Positions 1-8,752 of a stretch of DNA of 64,000 nt are shown one piece after another. Position numbers and translations under genes: made by a program. Within the stretch, counting starts at the first letter, position 1, and every line of letters begins with the position of its first letter. The DNA comes from Polyangiaceae bacterium (GTDB taxonomy: Bacteria; Myxococcota_A; Polyangia; Polyangiales; Polyangiaceae), in assembly GCA_019637295.1 (NCBI GenBank), contig JAHBVX010000006.1:124001-188000 (forward strand). Reading direction: 5' to 3'. Under the pieces are notes generated by a model. The model did not search any database and was not told where the DNA came from. It saw only the letters and a program-made list of their open reading frames with translations.

Positions 1-1
1 C

Positions 2-349
2 GCCGGGGAGCTGCGCGAGTTCCATGAGGGCCTTCGCTTCACGCACGGCACCCTCACCTGCGCATCGTGCCACGTACCCGGGCGAGTGGATCAGCTGAGT
101 ATGGCCGACGGTCGCACCATCGAGATGCTCGATGTGATCGAGCTGTGCTCACAGTGTCACGGACAGAAGCGCAGAGCCTTCGACCGCGGCGCGCACGGCG
201 GGATGATGGGCTACTGGGACTCCTCTCGCGGTCCCAAATTGCGACACAACTGCGTGGACTGCCACGACCCCCACACCCCCGCCTTCGCCGGCGGCCAGCC
301 GGTCCTGAGACCCAACGACCGCGGCCTACGACAGGGAGGAGGGCACTGA
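2..349 (+). CDS. Multihaem cytochrome c, C-terminal part (DsrJ-like position), 5' end outside window
   Basis: Reading frame 2 is open from the first base and ends at the TGA at 347-349. Three CxxCH haem c attachment motifs are visible (CASCH at 59-73, CSQCH at 146-160, CVDCH at 251-265), so this is a periplasmic multihaem cytochrome c. The stop overlaps the start of the ferredoxin gene by one base, showing translational coupling. With the following Fe-S and NrfD-type genes it matches the J-O-P gene order of DsrMKJOP-like complexes, where a triheme cytochrome passes electrons between periplasm and quinone pool. The upstream part is missing, so haem number and exact family are unknown. Confidence 0.85.
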   Translation, partial: AGELREFHEGLRFTHGTLTCASCHVPGRVDQLSMADGRTIEMLDVIELCSQCHGQKRRAFDRGAHGGMMGYWDSSRGPKLRHNCVDCHDPHTPAFAGGQPVLRPNDRGLRQGGGH

Positions 350-1248
350 TGGACCCCAAGCGACGAGTCACCCTCAAGGTCCTCGGTGCGACGCTCGGCG
401 CTGGCGCGTTCGCGCGCGCCTTGGCACCCATCTGGGACTGGGGCAAGGAGCAGTCCCTCGACGAGTTCCTGCAGAAGCACTACCAGGAGCTGTCCAAGGC
501 GGACCTGGAGCAGATCCTGCGGCGTCTCGAGGCCAAAACCGAGAAGGAGTACGGCAAGAAGGTCTCCATCCGCGACGTGCGCCCACAGGAAGGGGTGGAG
601 TTCGGGTACGCCCTCAACTTGAGCGTGTGCATCGGCTGCCGCCGCTGCGCCGAGGCCTGTCACATCGAGAACAACCACGACCGCAGCACCAACAACTCCT
701 ACATTCGGGTGCTCGAGATGAAGCAGGGCAGCCTGGACCTCGAGCACGGAAACGCGGACTACGATCACGCGGTGCCCGCCGAGGGCAAGTTCTACCTGCC
801 GGTGCAGTGCCAACAGTGCGACAACGCCCCCTGCGTCGATGTCTGCCCCGTGCAAGCGACCTGGAAGGAGTCGGACGGCATCGTCGTCGTGGACTACAAC
901 TGGTGCATCGGCTGCCGCTACTGCGAAGCGGCTTGTCCCTACCACGCGCGCCGATTCAACTGGAAGAAGCCCGAGATCCCGGCCGACGAAGTCAACCCGG
1001 ATCAGGCCTACCTGTCCAACCGCATCCGCCCCCAGGGCGTGGTGGAGAAGTGCACGTTCTGTCTGCACCGCACGCGCGAGGGCAAGCTCCCGGCGTGTCT
1101 CGAGGCGTGTCCGACCGGGGCGCGAGTGTTCGGCAACTTGCTCGATCCAGACAGCGACATCCGCTGGGTGCTGGAGAACAAGCGGGTGTTCATCTTGAAG
1201 GAGGAGCTCGGCACGAGGCCACGCTTCTTCTACTTCTTCGACGGCTGA
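349..1248 (+). CDS. Four-cluster ferredoxin subunit of a quinone-linked redox complex (DsrO/HmcB/PsrB-like)
   Basis: 299 aa. Sixteen cysteines form four 4Fe-4S sites: C94/97/100/104, C154/157/162/166, C186/189/192/196 and C235/238/250/254; this pairing is the DMSO-reductase-type ferredoxin subunit plan. The N-terminus (MDPKRRVTLKVLGATLGAGAF) has a twin arginine followed by a hydrophobic stretch, so export by Tat is likely, as for DsrO. The ATG at 349 overlaps the cytochrome stop, and the NrfD-type gene starts 10 bases after its stop. Role inferred: carries electrons between the haem protein and the quinone-reactive membrane subunit. No molybdopterin subunit or dsrAB lies in the window, so the physiological donor or acceptor is unknown. 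Confidence 0.9.
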   Translation: MDPKRRVTLKVLGATLGAGAFARALAPIWDWGKEQSLDEFLQKHYQELSKADLEQILRRLEAKTEKEYGKKVSIRDVRPQEGVEFGYALNLSVCIGCRRCAEACHIENNHDRSTNNSYIRVLEMKQGSLDLEHGNADYDHAVPAEGKFYLPVQCQQCDNAPCVDVCPVQATWKESDGIVVVDYNWCIGCRYCEAACPYHARRFNWKKPEIPADEVNPDQAYLSNRIRPQGVVEKCTFCLHRTREGKLPACLEACPTGARVFGNLLDPDSDIRWVLENKRVFILKEELGTRPRFFYFFDG

Positions 1249-1258
1249 GAGCACGACC

Positions 1259-2515
1259 ATGAACCGCCACACGCAGAGCTATCCCCGGTTTCTCTGGACT
1301 GCCCTACGGCTCTCCACGGACGGCAGTGCGCGCTTCTACGTCTGGATGTTCCTGCTCACCGCCGTCGCGTTGGTCGGTGTCAACGCCTGGGCGCATCAGG
1401 TCGCCCAAGGCATGGAGTTGACCGGCATGACGGACCACGTCAGCTGGGGCCTGTACATCGCCAACTTCACCTTCATCGTGGGTCTGGCGGCGGGCGCCGT
1501 GATGATGGTCATCCCGGCCTATCTGTACGACGACCGCGAGATGCACGACGTGGTGATCGTGGGCGAACTGCTCGCGATTGCGTCCATCATCATGTGCCTC
1601 TTGTTCGTGACGGTGGACATGGGCCGTCCGGATCGCTTCTGGCACATCATGCCAGGCATCGGCCGCTTCAACTGGCCCATCTCCATGCTGACCTGGGACG
1701 TGCTGGTGCTCAACGGCTACCTGCTCATCAACCTGCACGTCGTTGGCTATCTGATCTACATGCGCTTCCTGGGCCGCACCCCGGACAAACGCTGGTACCT
1801 GCCGTTCGTGTTTCTCTCCATCGTGTGGGCCGTGTCGATCCACACCGTGACGGCATTCCTGTACAGCGGCTTGGGCGGGCGGCCGTTCTGGAACTCCGCG
1901 CTGCTCGCGCCGCGCTTCATCGTGTCGGCCTTCATCGCTGGCCCAGCCTTCGTGATCGTCCTCTTGCAGCTGGTGAGTCGGCTGATGCGCTTGCCCGCGA
2001 CCCCCGGGGCCATCCGCACCCTGAGCCGAGTGCTCCGCATCACTGTGCTGGTCAACCTGTTCATGCTGGCGTCCGAGCTGTTCACGATCTTCTATGGCGG
2101 AGGCTCCCACGCGGCCTCGGGGACCTACCTGCTGTTCGGCTTGCACGGCAAGAACGGACTGGTCGGTTGGATCTGGGCGGCCATCGCGCTGAACGTCCTG
2201 AGCGCGGTGTTGCTACACTTGCCAGCGTCGCGCTCGAGCTACCGGCTGCTGAACCTGGGCTGCGCTCTGGCCTTCGTCGGCGTGTGGATCGAGAAGGGCA
2301 TGGGGCTCATCGTCCCCGGCTTCATTCCGAGCACGCTGCACGAAGTGGTCGAGTATGTCCCCTCCCTGGCCGAGTGGAAGATCACCGCCGGCATCTGGGC
2401 CTTCGGGCTGATGGTGCTGACCGTGGGGCTCAAGCTCGCGCTTCCGGTGCTCAAAGGTGAGCTGTCCGCGTCCAAGACTGGCTCGCACGCCGACGCGGGC
2501 TCAGCGGCGGAGTGA
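1259..2515 (+). CDS. NrfD/PsrC-family quinone-interacting membrane subunit (DsrP-like)
   Basis: 418 aa, very hydrophobic, with about ten predicted transmembrane segments. The central stretch around residues 95-165, with VDMGRPDRFWHIMPG and WDVLVLNGYLLINL, is characteristic of NrfD-like proteins, closest in wording to the DsrP/HmcC type. Family role: oxidises or reduces menaquinol in the cytoplasmic membrane and couples it to the periplasmic Fe-S and haem partners encoded just upstream. The C-terminal ~20 residues are hydrophilic. It is the last gene of the cytochrome-ferredoxin-NrfD unit. A GACGCC/GGCGTC 6-bp inverted repeat lies at the stop (2514-2529) but has no T-run, so termination there is uncertain. 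Confidence 0.88.
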   Translation: MNRHTQSYPRFLWTALRLSTDGSARFYVWMFLLTAVALVGVNAWAHQVAQGMELTGMTDHVSWGLYIANFTFIVGLAAGAVMMVIPAYLYDDREMHDVVIVGELLAIASIIMCLLFVTVDMGRPDRFWHIMPGIGRFNWPISMLTWDVLVLNGYLLINLHVVGYLIYMRFLGRTPDKRWYLPFVFLSIVWAVSIHTVTAFLYSGLGGRPFWNSALLAPRFIVSAFIAGPAFVIVLLQLVSRLMRLPATPGAIRTLSRVLRITVLVNLFMLASELFTIFYGGGSHAASGTYLLFGLHGKNGLVGWIWAAIALNVLSAVLLHLPASRSSYRLLNLGCALAFVGVWIEKGMGLIVPGFIPSTLHEVVEYVPSLAEWKITAGIWAFGLMVLTVGLKLALPVLKGELSASKTGSHADAGSAAE

Positions 2516-2575
2516 CGCCTCGCGGCGTCGATGCGCGCTTGACGGGCGTCTCCGTCCCCCGGATCCTGTTCTGAC

Positions 2576-2947
2576 ATGAGCCGCATGAGCTGGAGTGAGC
2601 CCGGTGGGATCCTGGCTGCCGCCTGCTGGCTCCTGGGGTGCAGCTCGACTGCCGTCCACAGCACTGACAAGTCGGACGACTGCGTCGACATGGACGGGCA
2701 ATGGGTCATCGGTGAGTGCCTGATACAAGACTGCAAGATCAAGCAAGCCGGCTGCAGCGTCGTACTCACGTGCAACACCACGCTGCTCGGTAGCGGCACC
2801 GCGACGGGCGTCATCGAGAAAGACCAGTTCACCTTCGAGTCCGATGACTCCAAGTGTAGTGGGGTGATCAACGGCGACACGGCGTTCGGCAACTGCGTCG
2901 GCACCGAGGGCGGCGGTCAGTGCAGCTTCACCGCGGAGCGGCAGTGA
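2576..2947 (+). CDS. Small secreted lipoprotein, function unknown
   Basis: 123 aa. A hydrophobic segment ends in LLGCSS, a lipobox (Cys at about residue 22), so it is probably a lipoprotein. The mature part has eight or so further cysteines in short acidic and polar segments, suggesting a small disulfide-bonded periplasmic or surface domain. Its TGA overlaps the GTG start of the beta-helix protein that follows (GTGA), so the two are probably co-translated. No family recognised. Confidence 0.65.
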   Translation: MSRMSWSEPGGILAAACWLLGCSSTAVHSTDKSDDCVDMDGQWVIGECLIQDCKIKQAGCSVVLTCNTTLLGSGTATGVIEKDQFTFESDDSKCSGVINGDTAFGNCVGTEGGGQCSFTAERQ

Positions 2948-4515
2948 GGCGCAGGCCGAAGCTCGGACTCCTCGGCTTCGTCTTGCTGCTGACCGCTCGC
3001 GCAGTCGCGGCCGACTGCGGCTGCGATCACAGCATCGCGCTGGCCCAGACCAGCGTGAACGGCAGCGACCTCGGTGTCGTGCCGGGGGACACGGTCTGCG
3101 TCGAGGCGGGCGAACGGCCGTTCCTGGTGCTCGAGCAGTTCGTCGGCAGCGCCAGCGCCCCGGTGACCATCAAGAACTGCGGCGGGCTCGTGAAGATCGC
3201 CAACTCCGACAAGGGCTACGGCATCGCCATCGGCGCCAGCAGCTACTTCCGGCTGACGGGCACCGGCGAGCCCAACCTGACCTACGGGTTCGACGTCAGC
3301 GCATCGCGGACGGGCCCTGGCTACGCAGGCATGGGCGTCGCCGTCGGGGACCTGAGCACGGACTACGAGATCGACCACGTCGAGGTCCATCACACCGGCT
3401 TCGCCGGCTTCATCCTCAAGACGGAGTCTCGCTGCGACGGGTCGGCGAACCTGGGTGCCTTCGTGCAGAAGAACACCCGCGTCCACCACACCTACGTCCA
3501 CGACACCGGCGGCGAGGGGTTCTACGTCGGCAGCACGGGCTACGGTGGTCGCGAGTTCGACTGTAACGGCACACCCACCGTGCTCTACCCTCACGAACAC
3601 GACGGCGTGTATCTGTACGCCAATCGCATCGAGAGCACCGGCTGGGACGGCCTCCAGGTCGGCGTCACCCCGAGGAACTGCGAGATCTACGACAACCTCA
3701 TCCTCGGCGTGGGTAAGACGGCGAGCGATTCGGTACAGACCCGCGGGATCCAAATCGGCGGCGCCTCCGCATGCAAGGTGTATGGCAACACGCTGATCGG
3801 GGGACCGACCATCGGCATCTTCGTCCTCGGCGCGGCGGACACCTGGGTCGTCAACAATGTCGTCGCGGACTTCGACTCGGACGGCATCTACGGCAACGAC
3901 CAGCAGCTCGACGCGGCTTCCGGAGCGAGCTACGTGTTTGCTCACAACACGGTGGTGCGCGCCGGCGGCGCGGGGCTGAGGCTGTTCGGAGACCGAATCG
4001 CAGGTAGCGCGGTGTTCAACAACCTGTTCGTCGCCTCGGTCAACCCGATGGGCATCGGCGGCAGCGTCGACGCCGCGACTGCCGCGAACCTGGAGCTGGC
4101 GAGCGTCCCGGAGGCCGGCTTCGAGGCACCCGCACAGCACGGTTATCGCCTGAGAGCAGACTCCGTCGCGCGGGACGCGGGCGAGAAGCTGGCGGGCTTC
4201 GCGGTGCCCCTCGATCACGATGGGGTCGCCCGGGATGATCCGCCGGACGTCGGCGCCTATGAGTACACGAGCGCGCCGCCGCCCTCGGGTGGAGCCCCGG
4301 GCAGCGGCGGGTTCCCTGGGTCCGGCGGCTTTGGCAACGCCGCTGCCGCCGACGCTGGAGACGAAGGAGGCTGCGGCTGCCGCAGCGTGGGCTCGTCGCG
4401 GGGTGGCGCCGCGTGGCTGCTGCTCGCCGTCGCCCTCGGCGCCGCGCGCCTCAGCCAGCGAAGGAGTCTTCGTCGTAGTAGTCGAGCTTGTGCAGCGGCA
4501 TCACCACGCTGCTGA
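2944..4515 (+). CDS. Secreted right-handed beta-helix protein with MYXO-CTERM-like sorting tail
   Basis: 523 aa from the GTG at 2944, which overlaps the previous stop (GTGA) and gives a clean signal peptide (RRRPKLGLLGFVLLLTARAVAA); an upstream in-frame GTG at 2920 is less likely. The body has repeated parallel beta-helix rungs with N-x-I/V/L and H-N-T patterns (residues ~60-400), as in NosD or pectate-lyase-like proteins. A Gly/Ser/Pro linker is followed by GCGCRSVGSSRGG, a hydrophobic stretch and an Arg-rich tail. This is the myxobacterial MYXO-CTERM architecture, in which a Cys next to a TM segment and basic tail is processed for surface attachment. The last 65 bases overlap the convergent PhoU-like gene. 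No catalytic residues were identified. Confidence 0.8.
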   Translation: MRRRPKLGLLGFVLLLTARAVAADCGCDHSIALAQTSVNGSDLGVVPGDTVCVEAGERPFLVLEQFVGSASAPVTIKNCGGLVKIANSDKGYGIAIGASSYFRLTGTGEPNLTYGFDVSASRTGPGYAGMGVAVGDLSTDYEIDHVEVHHTGFAGFILKTESRCDGSANLGAFVQKNTRVHHTYVHDTGGEGFYVGSTGYGGREFDCNGTPTVLYPHEHDGVYLYANRIESTGWDGLQVGVTPRNCEIYDNLILGVGKTASDSVQTRGIQIGGASACKVYGNTLIGGPTIGIFVLGAADTWVVNNVVADFDSDGIYGNDQQLDAASGASYVFAHNTVVRAGGAGLRLFGDRIAGSAVFNNLFVASVNPMGIGGSVDAATAANLELASVPEAGFEAPAQHGYRLRADSVARDAGEKLAGFAVPLDHDGVARDDPPDVGAYEYTSAPPPSGGAPGSGGFPGSGGFGNAAAADAGDEGGCGCRSVGSSRGGAAWLLLAVALGAARLSQRRSLRRSSRACAAASPRC

Positions 4516-5128
4516 GCAGGTTGAGGAGGTGCCCCTCCACGCGCTTGAAGAACCGGGCGCCGACCGCCAGCTTCACCGCTGCTTCAGCGCCATACTCGCC
4601 ACGGGCCACCAAGCGCACCAGCTCATCACACCGCTTCGCGATGGACCGCCCCTCCACCATCAGCTCACGAGCCCGGGCCACATCGGACCGCTGAAAGACG
4701 TCCGCCGCCTCGCGAGTGAGCGCGGTCACGGCACGCGTGATCTCGTGTAGCTCTTTCACGTTCTCGTCCGACTCGGGCAGCGCGGCGGGGCACCACTGGG
4801 CCAGCTCGGTCAGGTTCTTGGCGTAGTCCCCCAGGCGCTCGACGTCCTTCACGAGACTCATGAGCAACAGGCCGTAGGGGACATCGCTCGGCTCGGGACC
4901 GGACAACATGGCCACCACGAGCTTCCGCACGCTGCGCTGCAGCCGGTTGATCTGCACGTCCTTCTCGTACAGCACCGTGCGCTCCTCCGCGCTCATGGGT
5001 CGTCCCCAGAAGATCTCCGTGGCGTCGAGCACCATCTCTCGCGCCAAGTCGAGCATCTTCGTGAAGTCCTTGGATGCCGCCTGCAGCGGATGATCCCCGC
5101 GAAAGACACTGAGCAGTTCCTTGAGCAT
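4451..5128 (-). CDS. PhoU-domain protein, partner of the adjacent Na/phosphate cotransporter
   Basis: 225 aa, all-helical, with PhoU-like heptad features: a DVERLGDYAKNL signature (around residues 95-106) and a second helical bundle ending in VEGHLLNLLSSVV. PhoU-type proteins regulate phosphate transporters and bind metal clusters through E/DxxxD motifs. It lies 13 bases downstream of the Na/Pi cotransporter gene on the same strand. PhoU domains are also commonly fused to, or encoded with, NptA/YjbB-type transporters, so it probably controls that transporter rather than a Pst ABC system. Its 3' end overlaps the convergent beta-helix gene by 65 bp. Confidence 0.85.
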   Translation of the reverse strand: MLKELLSVFRGDHPLQAASKDFTKMLDLAREMVLDATEIFWGRPMSAEERTVLYEKDVQINRLQRSVRKLVVAMLSGPEPSDVPYGLLLMSLVKDVERLGDYAKNLTELAQWCPAALPESDENVKELHEITRAVTALTREAADVFQRSDVARARELMVEGRSIAKRCDELVRLVARGEYGAEAAVKLAVGARFFKRVEGHLLNLLSSVVMPLHKLDYYDEDSFAG

Positions 5129-5141
5129 GCGGACCTCAAAC

Positions 5142-6320
5142 CTATCGCGAAATCACGACCAGCGCCGCCGGGAGCCCGTAAAACAGCACGAGCACGTAGC
5201 CGAGCGCCACCTTGCGCGAGCGGACGGCTACCGCCGCGAGCCAGGTCGCGAGGCGTAGCGGGACCTCGCGAACCCGAGCCACGGGATAGACGAGGAGGAT
5301 CCCGACGGCGTTGAACAGCAGGTGCACCAAGGCGATCTGCACACCGAAGTGCGCCGTCTGGGGCTCGGACGCCATGCTCGCGAGCAGAGCGGTGAACGTC
5401 GTGCCGATGTTGCTCCCCAGCGTGATGGGGAACGCTTGCCGAAGGGTCAGGATCCCGGCGCCCGCCAGCGGCACCAGGACGCTCGTGGTGATGCTGCTCG
5501 ACTGCACCATGAACGTGACCGCTATGCCGGTCAGAAAACCGACCCAGGGGCTCGCGTCCAGGGATCGTGCGACGTAAATCTGCAGCTTGCCGGACGCCAA
5601 GCTGCGGAGCGCGCGCACCAAGAGCGACAGGGAGGCCAGGATCACCACGCCGGAGACGACGATCAGCCCGACCGCCGCCAATCGCGGCGTGGGTATCACC
5701 CAGCTGATCAGCTCGGTCACCGGCCGCAGGGCTGCCGAGGTGATGGTCTTGACCGGGTTCGGGAAGTCTCCTCCACCGCCGCGGATGCCGACGAACTCGG
5801 TCAAACCCAAGGCAGCTTTGCTCAACCCACCGGTGAGCAGCTCCACGGGGAGCAAGATCGCGACTGCGATGAAGTTGAAGAAGTCGTGACAGGTGGCGGT
5901 CGCGAACGCGCGACGGAACTCGTCCGGCCGAGAGACGTGCCCCAGCGCAACGATGGTGTTCGTCACCGTCGTCCCGATGTTGGCCCCCATGATGATGGGC
6001 ACGGCGCTCTGGATGGGCAGCGGGTGCTCGGGTGCGGCGACCATCGCCACCACCATCGAGGTCGTGACGGAGGAGCTCTGGGCTAGAGTGGTGCCCAGGA
6101 TCCCGATCACCAGACCGACGAACGGGTTGCTGGTCGCCTCGAAGAAGTGATCGAGCAGATCCCCGCCGAGCCCGTTGAAGCCCTTACCCAGCCCGTTGAT
6201 TCCGGTCAGGAACAGGAGCAACAGGGCGAGCACGCGCAGCACCGTCAGCCACAAGGGCGGGCTGTGCGCAACGAGCGACGCAGGACGCGGCGGCGGAACG
6301 GTTCTCGGCTCGGACTTCAC
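5142..6320 (-). CDS. Na+/phosphate cotransporter family protein (PF02690 type)
   Basis: About 392 aa from a GTG at 6320; the frame is open further upstream but overlaps the acyl-CoA dehydrogenase gene, so the longer form is unlikely. The start is uncertain because no strong ribosome site was seen. It has two inverted-repeat halves with the family's QSSS motifs (LAQSSSVTTS and MVQSSSITTS), each with a G-A/S-NIGTT motif (GANIGTT, GSNIGTT), and eight or more hydrophobic segments. Expected role: sodium-coupled phosphate uptake or efflux at the inner membrane. A PhoU-like gene follows after 13 bases and probably regulates it. Confidence 0.87.
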   Translation of the reverse strand: MKSEPRTVPPPRPASLVAHSPPLWLTVLRVLALLLLFLTGINGLGKGFNGLGGDLLDHFFEATSNPFVGLVIGILGTTLAQSSSVTTSMVVAMVAAPEHPLPIQSAVPIIMGANIGTTVTNTIVALGHVSRPDEFRRAFATATCHDFFNFIAVAILLPVELLTGGLSKAALGLTEFVGIRGGGGDFPNPVKTITSAALRPVTELISWVIPTPRLAAVGLIVVSGVVILASLSLLVRALRSLASGKLQIYVARSLDASPWVGFLTGIAVTFMVQSSSITTSVLVPLAGAGILTLRQAFPITLGSNIGTTFTALLASMASEPQTAHFGVQIALVHLLFNAVGILLVYPVARVREVPLRLATWLAAVAVRSRKVALGYVLVLFYGLPAALVVISR

Positions 6321-6427
6321 TCGCGACCCGCTTGTGCAAAGCGTCGAACGTGCTGGCCAGCGTGTACCACGGCCGCTCCGGGATAGAAGTGGTTTCGCGA
6401 CTCGGAGCCGCGCAACCTTTGCCGGAT

Positions 6428-7588
6428 CTACTTGGAGGCGCCCGTTCGAAGCAACTTGGCGATGGTCCCGAGCTGCATGTTGCTGGTCCCCTCGTAGATC
6501 TTGCCGATCTTGGCGTCGCGGAAGAACTTTTCGACGGGGTACTCGCGCGTGAAGCCCACGCCCCCGAGGAACTCCACGCATAGGGAAGCGGCCCGCTCGG
6601 CGACCTGCGAGGAGAACAGCTTGGCCATGGCCGCCTCTTTCACGAACGGCTGGCCCGCGTCCTTGAGGCGGGCCGCGTTGTAGACCATCAGCCGCGCCGC
6701 CTCGATCTCGGTCGCCACCTGCGCGTACTGAAACTCCATGCCCTGAAACTCGATGATGGGTTTCCCAAACTGCTTGCGCTCGGCCATGTACCCCATGGCG
6801 AAGTCGAAGGCGCCCTGCGCCAGGCCGAGCATCTGGGCGCCGATGCCGATGCGCCCCTCGTTCAGGGTCTCGATCGCGATCTTGTAGCCCCGACCGACCT
6901 CACCCAGTACGTTCGCCGCGGGGACACGGCAATCCTCGAGCACCAGCTCGCAGGTGCTCGACGCACGGATGCCGAGCTTGTCTTCCTTCTTGCCTACGCT
7001 GAAGCCGGGAGAGTCGCGCTCCACCAGGAAGGCGGTTATCCCCCGGTAGCCTTGCTCCGGGGCGACGTTCGCGAACACGATGAACAGGGAGCTCTCGGCC
7101 GCGTTCGTGATCCAGAGCTTGCGCCCGTTCAAGACCCACTCGTTGCCCTGTTGCTCACCTCGGGTGGCCAGCGCGAAGGCGTCCGAGCCGGAGCCCGCCT
7201 CGCTGAGCGCGTAGGAGCCCACCCACTCGCGGGTCATCTTGGGTAGGTAGCGCTGCTTCTGTTCGGCGCTGCCCCAACGCAAGATGCAGTTGTTCACCAG
7301 CGTGTTCTGTACGTCGATGAAGACACTGATACTGGGATCGACCTCGGCCATGGCCTCCACGGCCAGGATGGCGTTCATGAAGGAGCTCTCGGCGCCGCCG
7401 TACTCGGCGGGTACCTCCACGCCCATCACCCCCAGCTCGAAGAGCGGTGCCAATAGCGACGTATCGATGGCACCGGCGTGATCCATGGCGCCGACCTTGG
7501 GGGCCACCTGGCTCTTGGCGAACGCGAGCACGGAGTCACGGAACAGTCGTTCTTCTTCGGCGAGATGAGTGAGAGCGGGGTGAGTCAT
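6428..7588 (-). CDS. Acyl-CoA dehydrogenase, short/branched-chain type
   Basis: 386 aa, full family length: N-terminal helical domain, middle beta domain with the signature YALSEAGSGSDAFAL (~residues 130-144), and C-terminal helical bundle. The catalytic base is at the usual MCAD/SCAD place: E366 in KIYEGTSNMQ. FAD-dependent alpha,beta-dehydrogenation of acyl-CoA in fatty-acid or branched-chain amino-acid breakdown, with electrons to ETF. The end-window paralogue (58578-59747) places its catalytic Glu differently. The gene stands alone between the transporter and divergent aroC, whose start is 29 bases away from this start. Confidence 0.93.
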   Translation of the reverse strand: MTHPALTHLAEEERLFRDSVLAFAKSQVAPKVGAMDHAGAIDTSLLAPLFELGVMGVEVPAEYGGAESSFMNAILAVEAMAEVDPSISVFIDVQNTLVNNCILRWGSAEQKQRYLPKMTREWVGSYALSEAGSGSDAFALATRGEQQGNEWVLNGRKLWITNAAESSLFIVFANVAPEQGYRGITAFLVERDSPGFSVGKKEDKLGIRASSTCELVLEDCRVPAANVLGEVGRGYKIAIETLNEGRIGIGAQMLGLAQGAFDFAMGYMAERKQFGKPIIEFQGMEFQYAQVATEIEAARLMVYNAARLKDAGQPFVKEAAMAKLFSSQVAERAASLCVEFLGGVGFTREYPVEKFFRDAKIGKIYEGTSNMQLGTIAKLLRTGASK

Positions 7589-7617
7589 GGCGCGGGGCAG
7601 GTGTAGTATCCTCGGCC

Positions 7618-8745
7618 ATGGCCGGCAACAGCTTCGGACAGGCGTTCGTGGTCACCACCGCGGGGGAGAGCCACGGGCCAGCAAACGTCGTGATCGTGGA
7701 CGGCTGCCCGCCAGGTTTGCCGCTGTCGACCGACGATCTGCGGCGGGAGCTCGCGCGGCGCCGACCGGGCCAGAGTCGCCTGGTCAGCCAACGGCAGGAG
7801 GCCGACGAACCCGAGCTCCTCAGCGGCGTGTTCGAGGGGCGCACGACTGGGACCAGCATCGCCATTCTGGTCCGCAACGCGGACGCGAAGGGTCGGGACT
7901 ACGAGGACATCAGGGACAAGTACCGCCCGGGGCACGCGGACTTCACCTACGACCGCAAGTACGGCTTTCGCGACTACCGCGGAGGCGGACGGGCCAGCGC
8001 CCGCGAGACCGTGGCCCGGGTGGCCGCAGGCGCCATCGCGAAGAAGCTGCTGTCCGAGGCGTTTGGCGGCCGCATCGTCGGTTACGTCACGCGGGTCGGC
8101 GACGTCATCGCCGAGGTGCCGAACCCGGCAGGGGTGACCCTCGACCACGTGGAACGACTCCCGGACGGTTCGCCGAACCTGGTTCGCTGCCCCGACCCGG
8201 AGGCAGCCCGGCGCATGGTCGAGCTGATCGAACGCGTCCGAAAGGAGCAGGACTCGGTCGGAGGCGCGGCGGAGATCGTGGCGACGTTCGTGCCCGCGGG
8301 GCTCGGCGAGCCCGTGTTCGACAAGCTCAAGGCCGATCTCGCCAAGGCTCTCTTCAGCTTACCGGCGGTCATGGGGGTCGAGTACGGCGCGGGCTTCGCG
8401 GTGGCCGGCCTGCGCGGCAGCGAGCACAACGATCCGTTCATCGCCGACACGGTGTCGCAGACGCCGCGCATCTCGACGACGAAGAACGAGCACGGCGGGA
8501 TGCTCGGCGGGATCTCCAGCGGGATGCCGATCGTGCTGCGGGCGGCGGTGAAGCCGACCAGCAGTCTGCCGCGCGAGCAGCCGACGGTGACGCGGGACGG
8601 ACGTTCCACCACCATCGCGACGCGGGGGCGACACGACCCCTGTCTGCTGCCTCGGTTCGTGCCCATCGCGGAAGCGATGGTGGCCATCGTGCTCGCCGAT
8701 CACTGGCTCCGATGGCAGTCCACGCGTCGCGGCCTTTCGGAGTGA
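7618..8745 (+). CDS. aroC: Chorismate synthase
   Basis: 375 aa. It converts 5-enolpyruvylshikimate-3-phosphate to chorismate, the last shared step of aromatic amino acid synthesis, with reduced FMN as cofactor. All three family signatures are present: GESHG (residues 16-20), RPGHAD (103-108) with GGGRASAR (122-129), and TRGRHDPC near the C-terminus. The ATG at 7618 gives the canonical MAGNSFG N-terminus. It is monocistronic in appearance, divergent from the acyl-CoA dehydrogenase and convergent with a lipoprotein gene 7 bases beyond its stop. No other shikimate gene lies nearby. Confidence 0.97.
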   Translation: MAGNSFGQAFVVTTAGESHGPANVVIVDGCPPGLPLSTDDLRRELARRRPGQSRLVSQRQEADEPELLSGVFEGRTTGTSIAILVRNADAKGRDYEDIRDKYRPGHADFTYDRKYGFRDYRGGGRASARETVARVAAGAIAKKLLSEAFGGRIVGYVTRVGDVIAEVPNPAGVTLDHVERLPDGSPNLVRCPDPEAARRMVELIERVRKEQDSVGGAAEIVATFVPAGLGEPVFDKLKADLAKALFSLPAVMGVEYGAGFAVAGLRGSEHNDPFIADTVSQTPRISTTKNEHGGMLGGISSGMPIVLRAAVKPTSSLPREQPTVTRDGRSTTIATRGRHDPCLLPRFVPIAEAMVAIVLADHWLRWQSTRRGLSE

Positions 8746-8752
8746 GGCCGGC

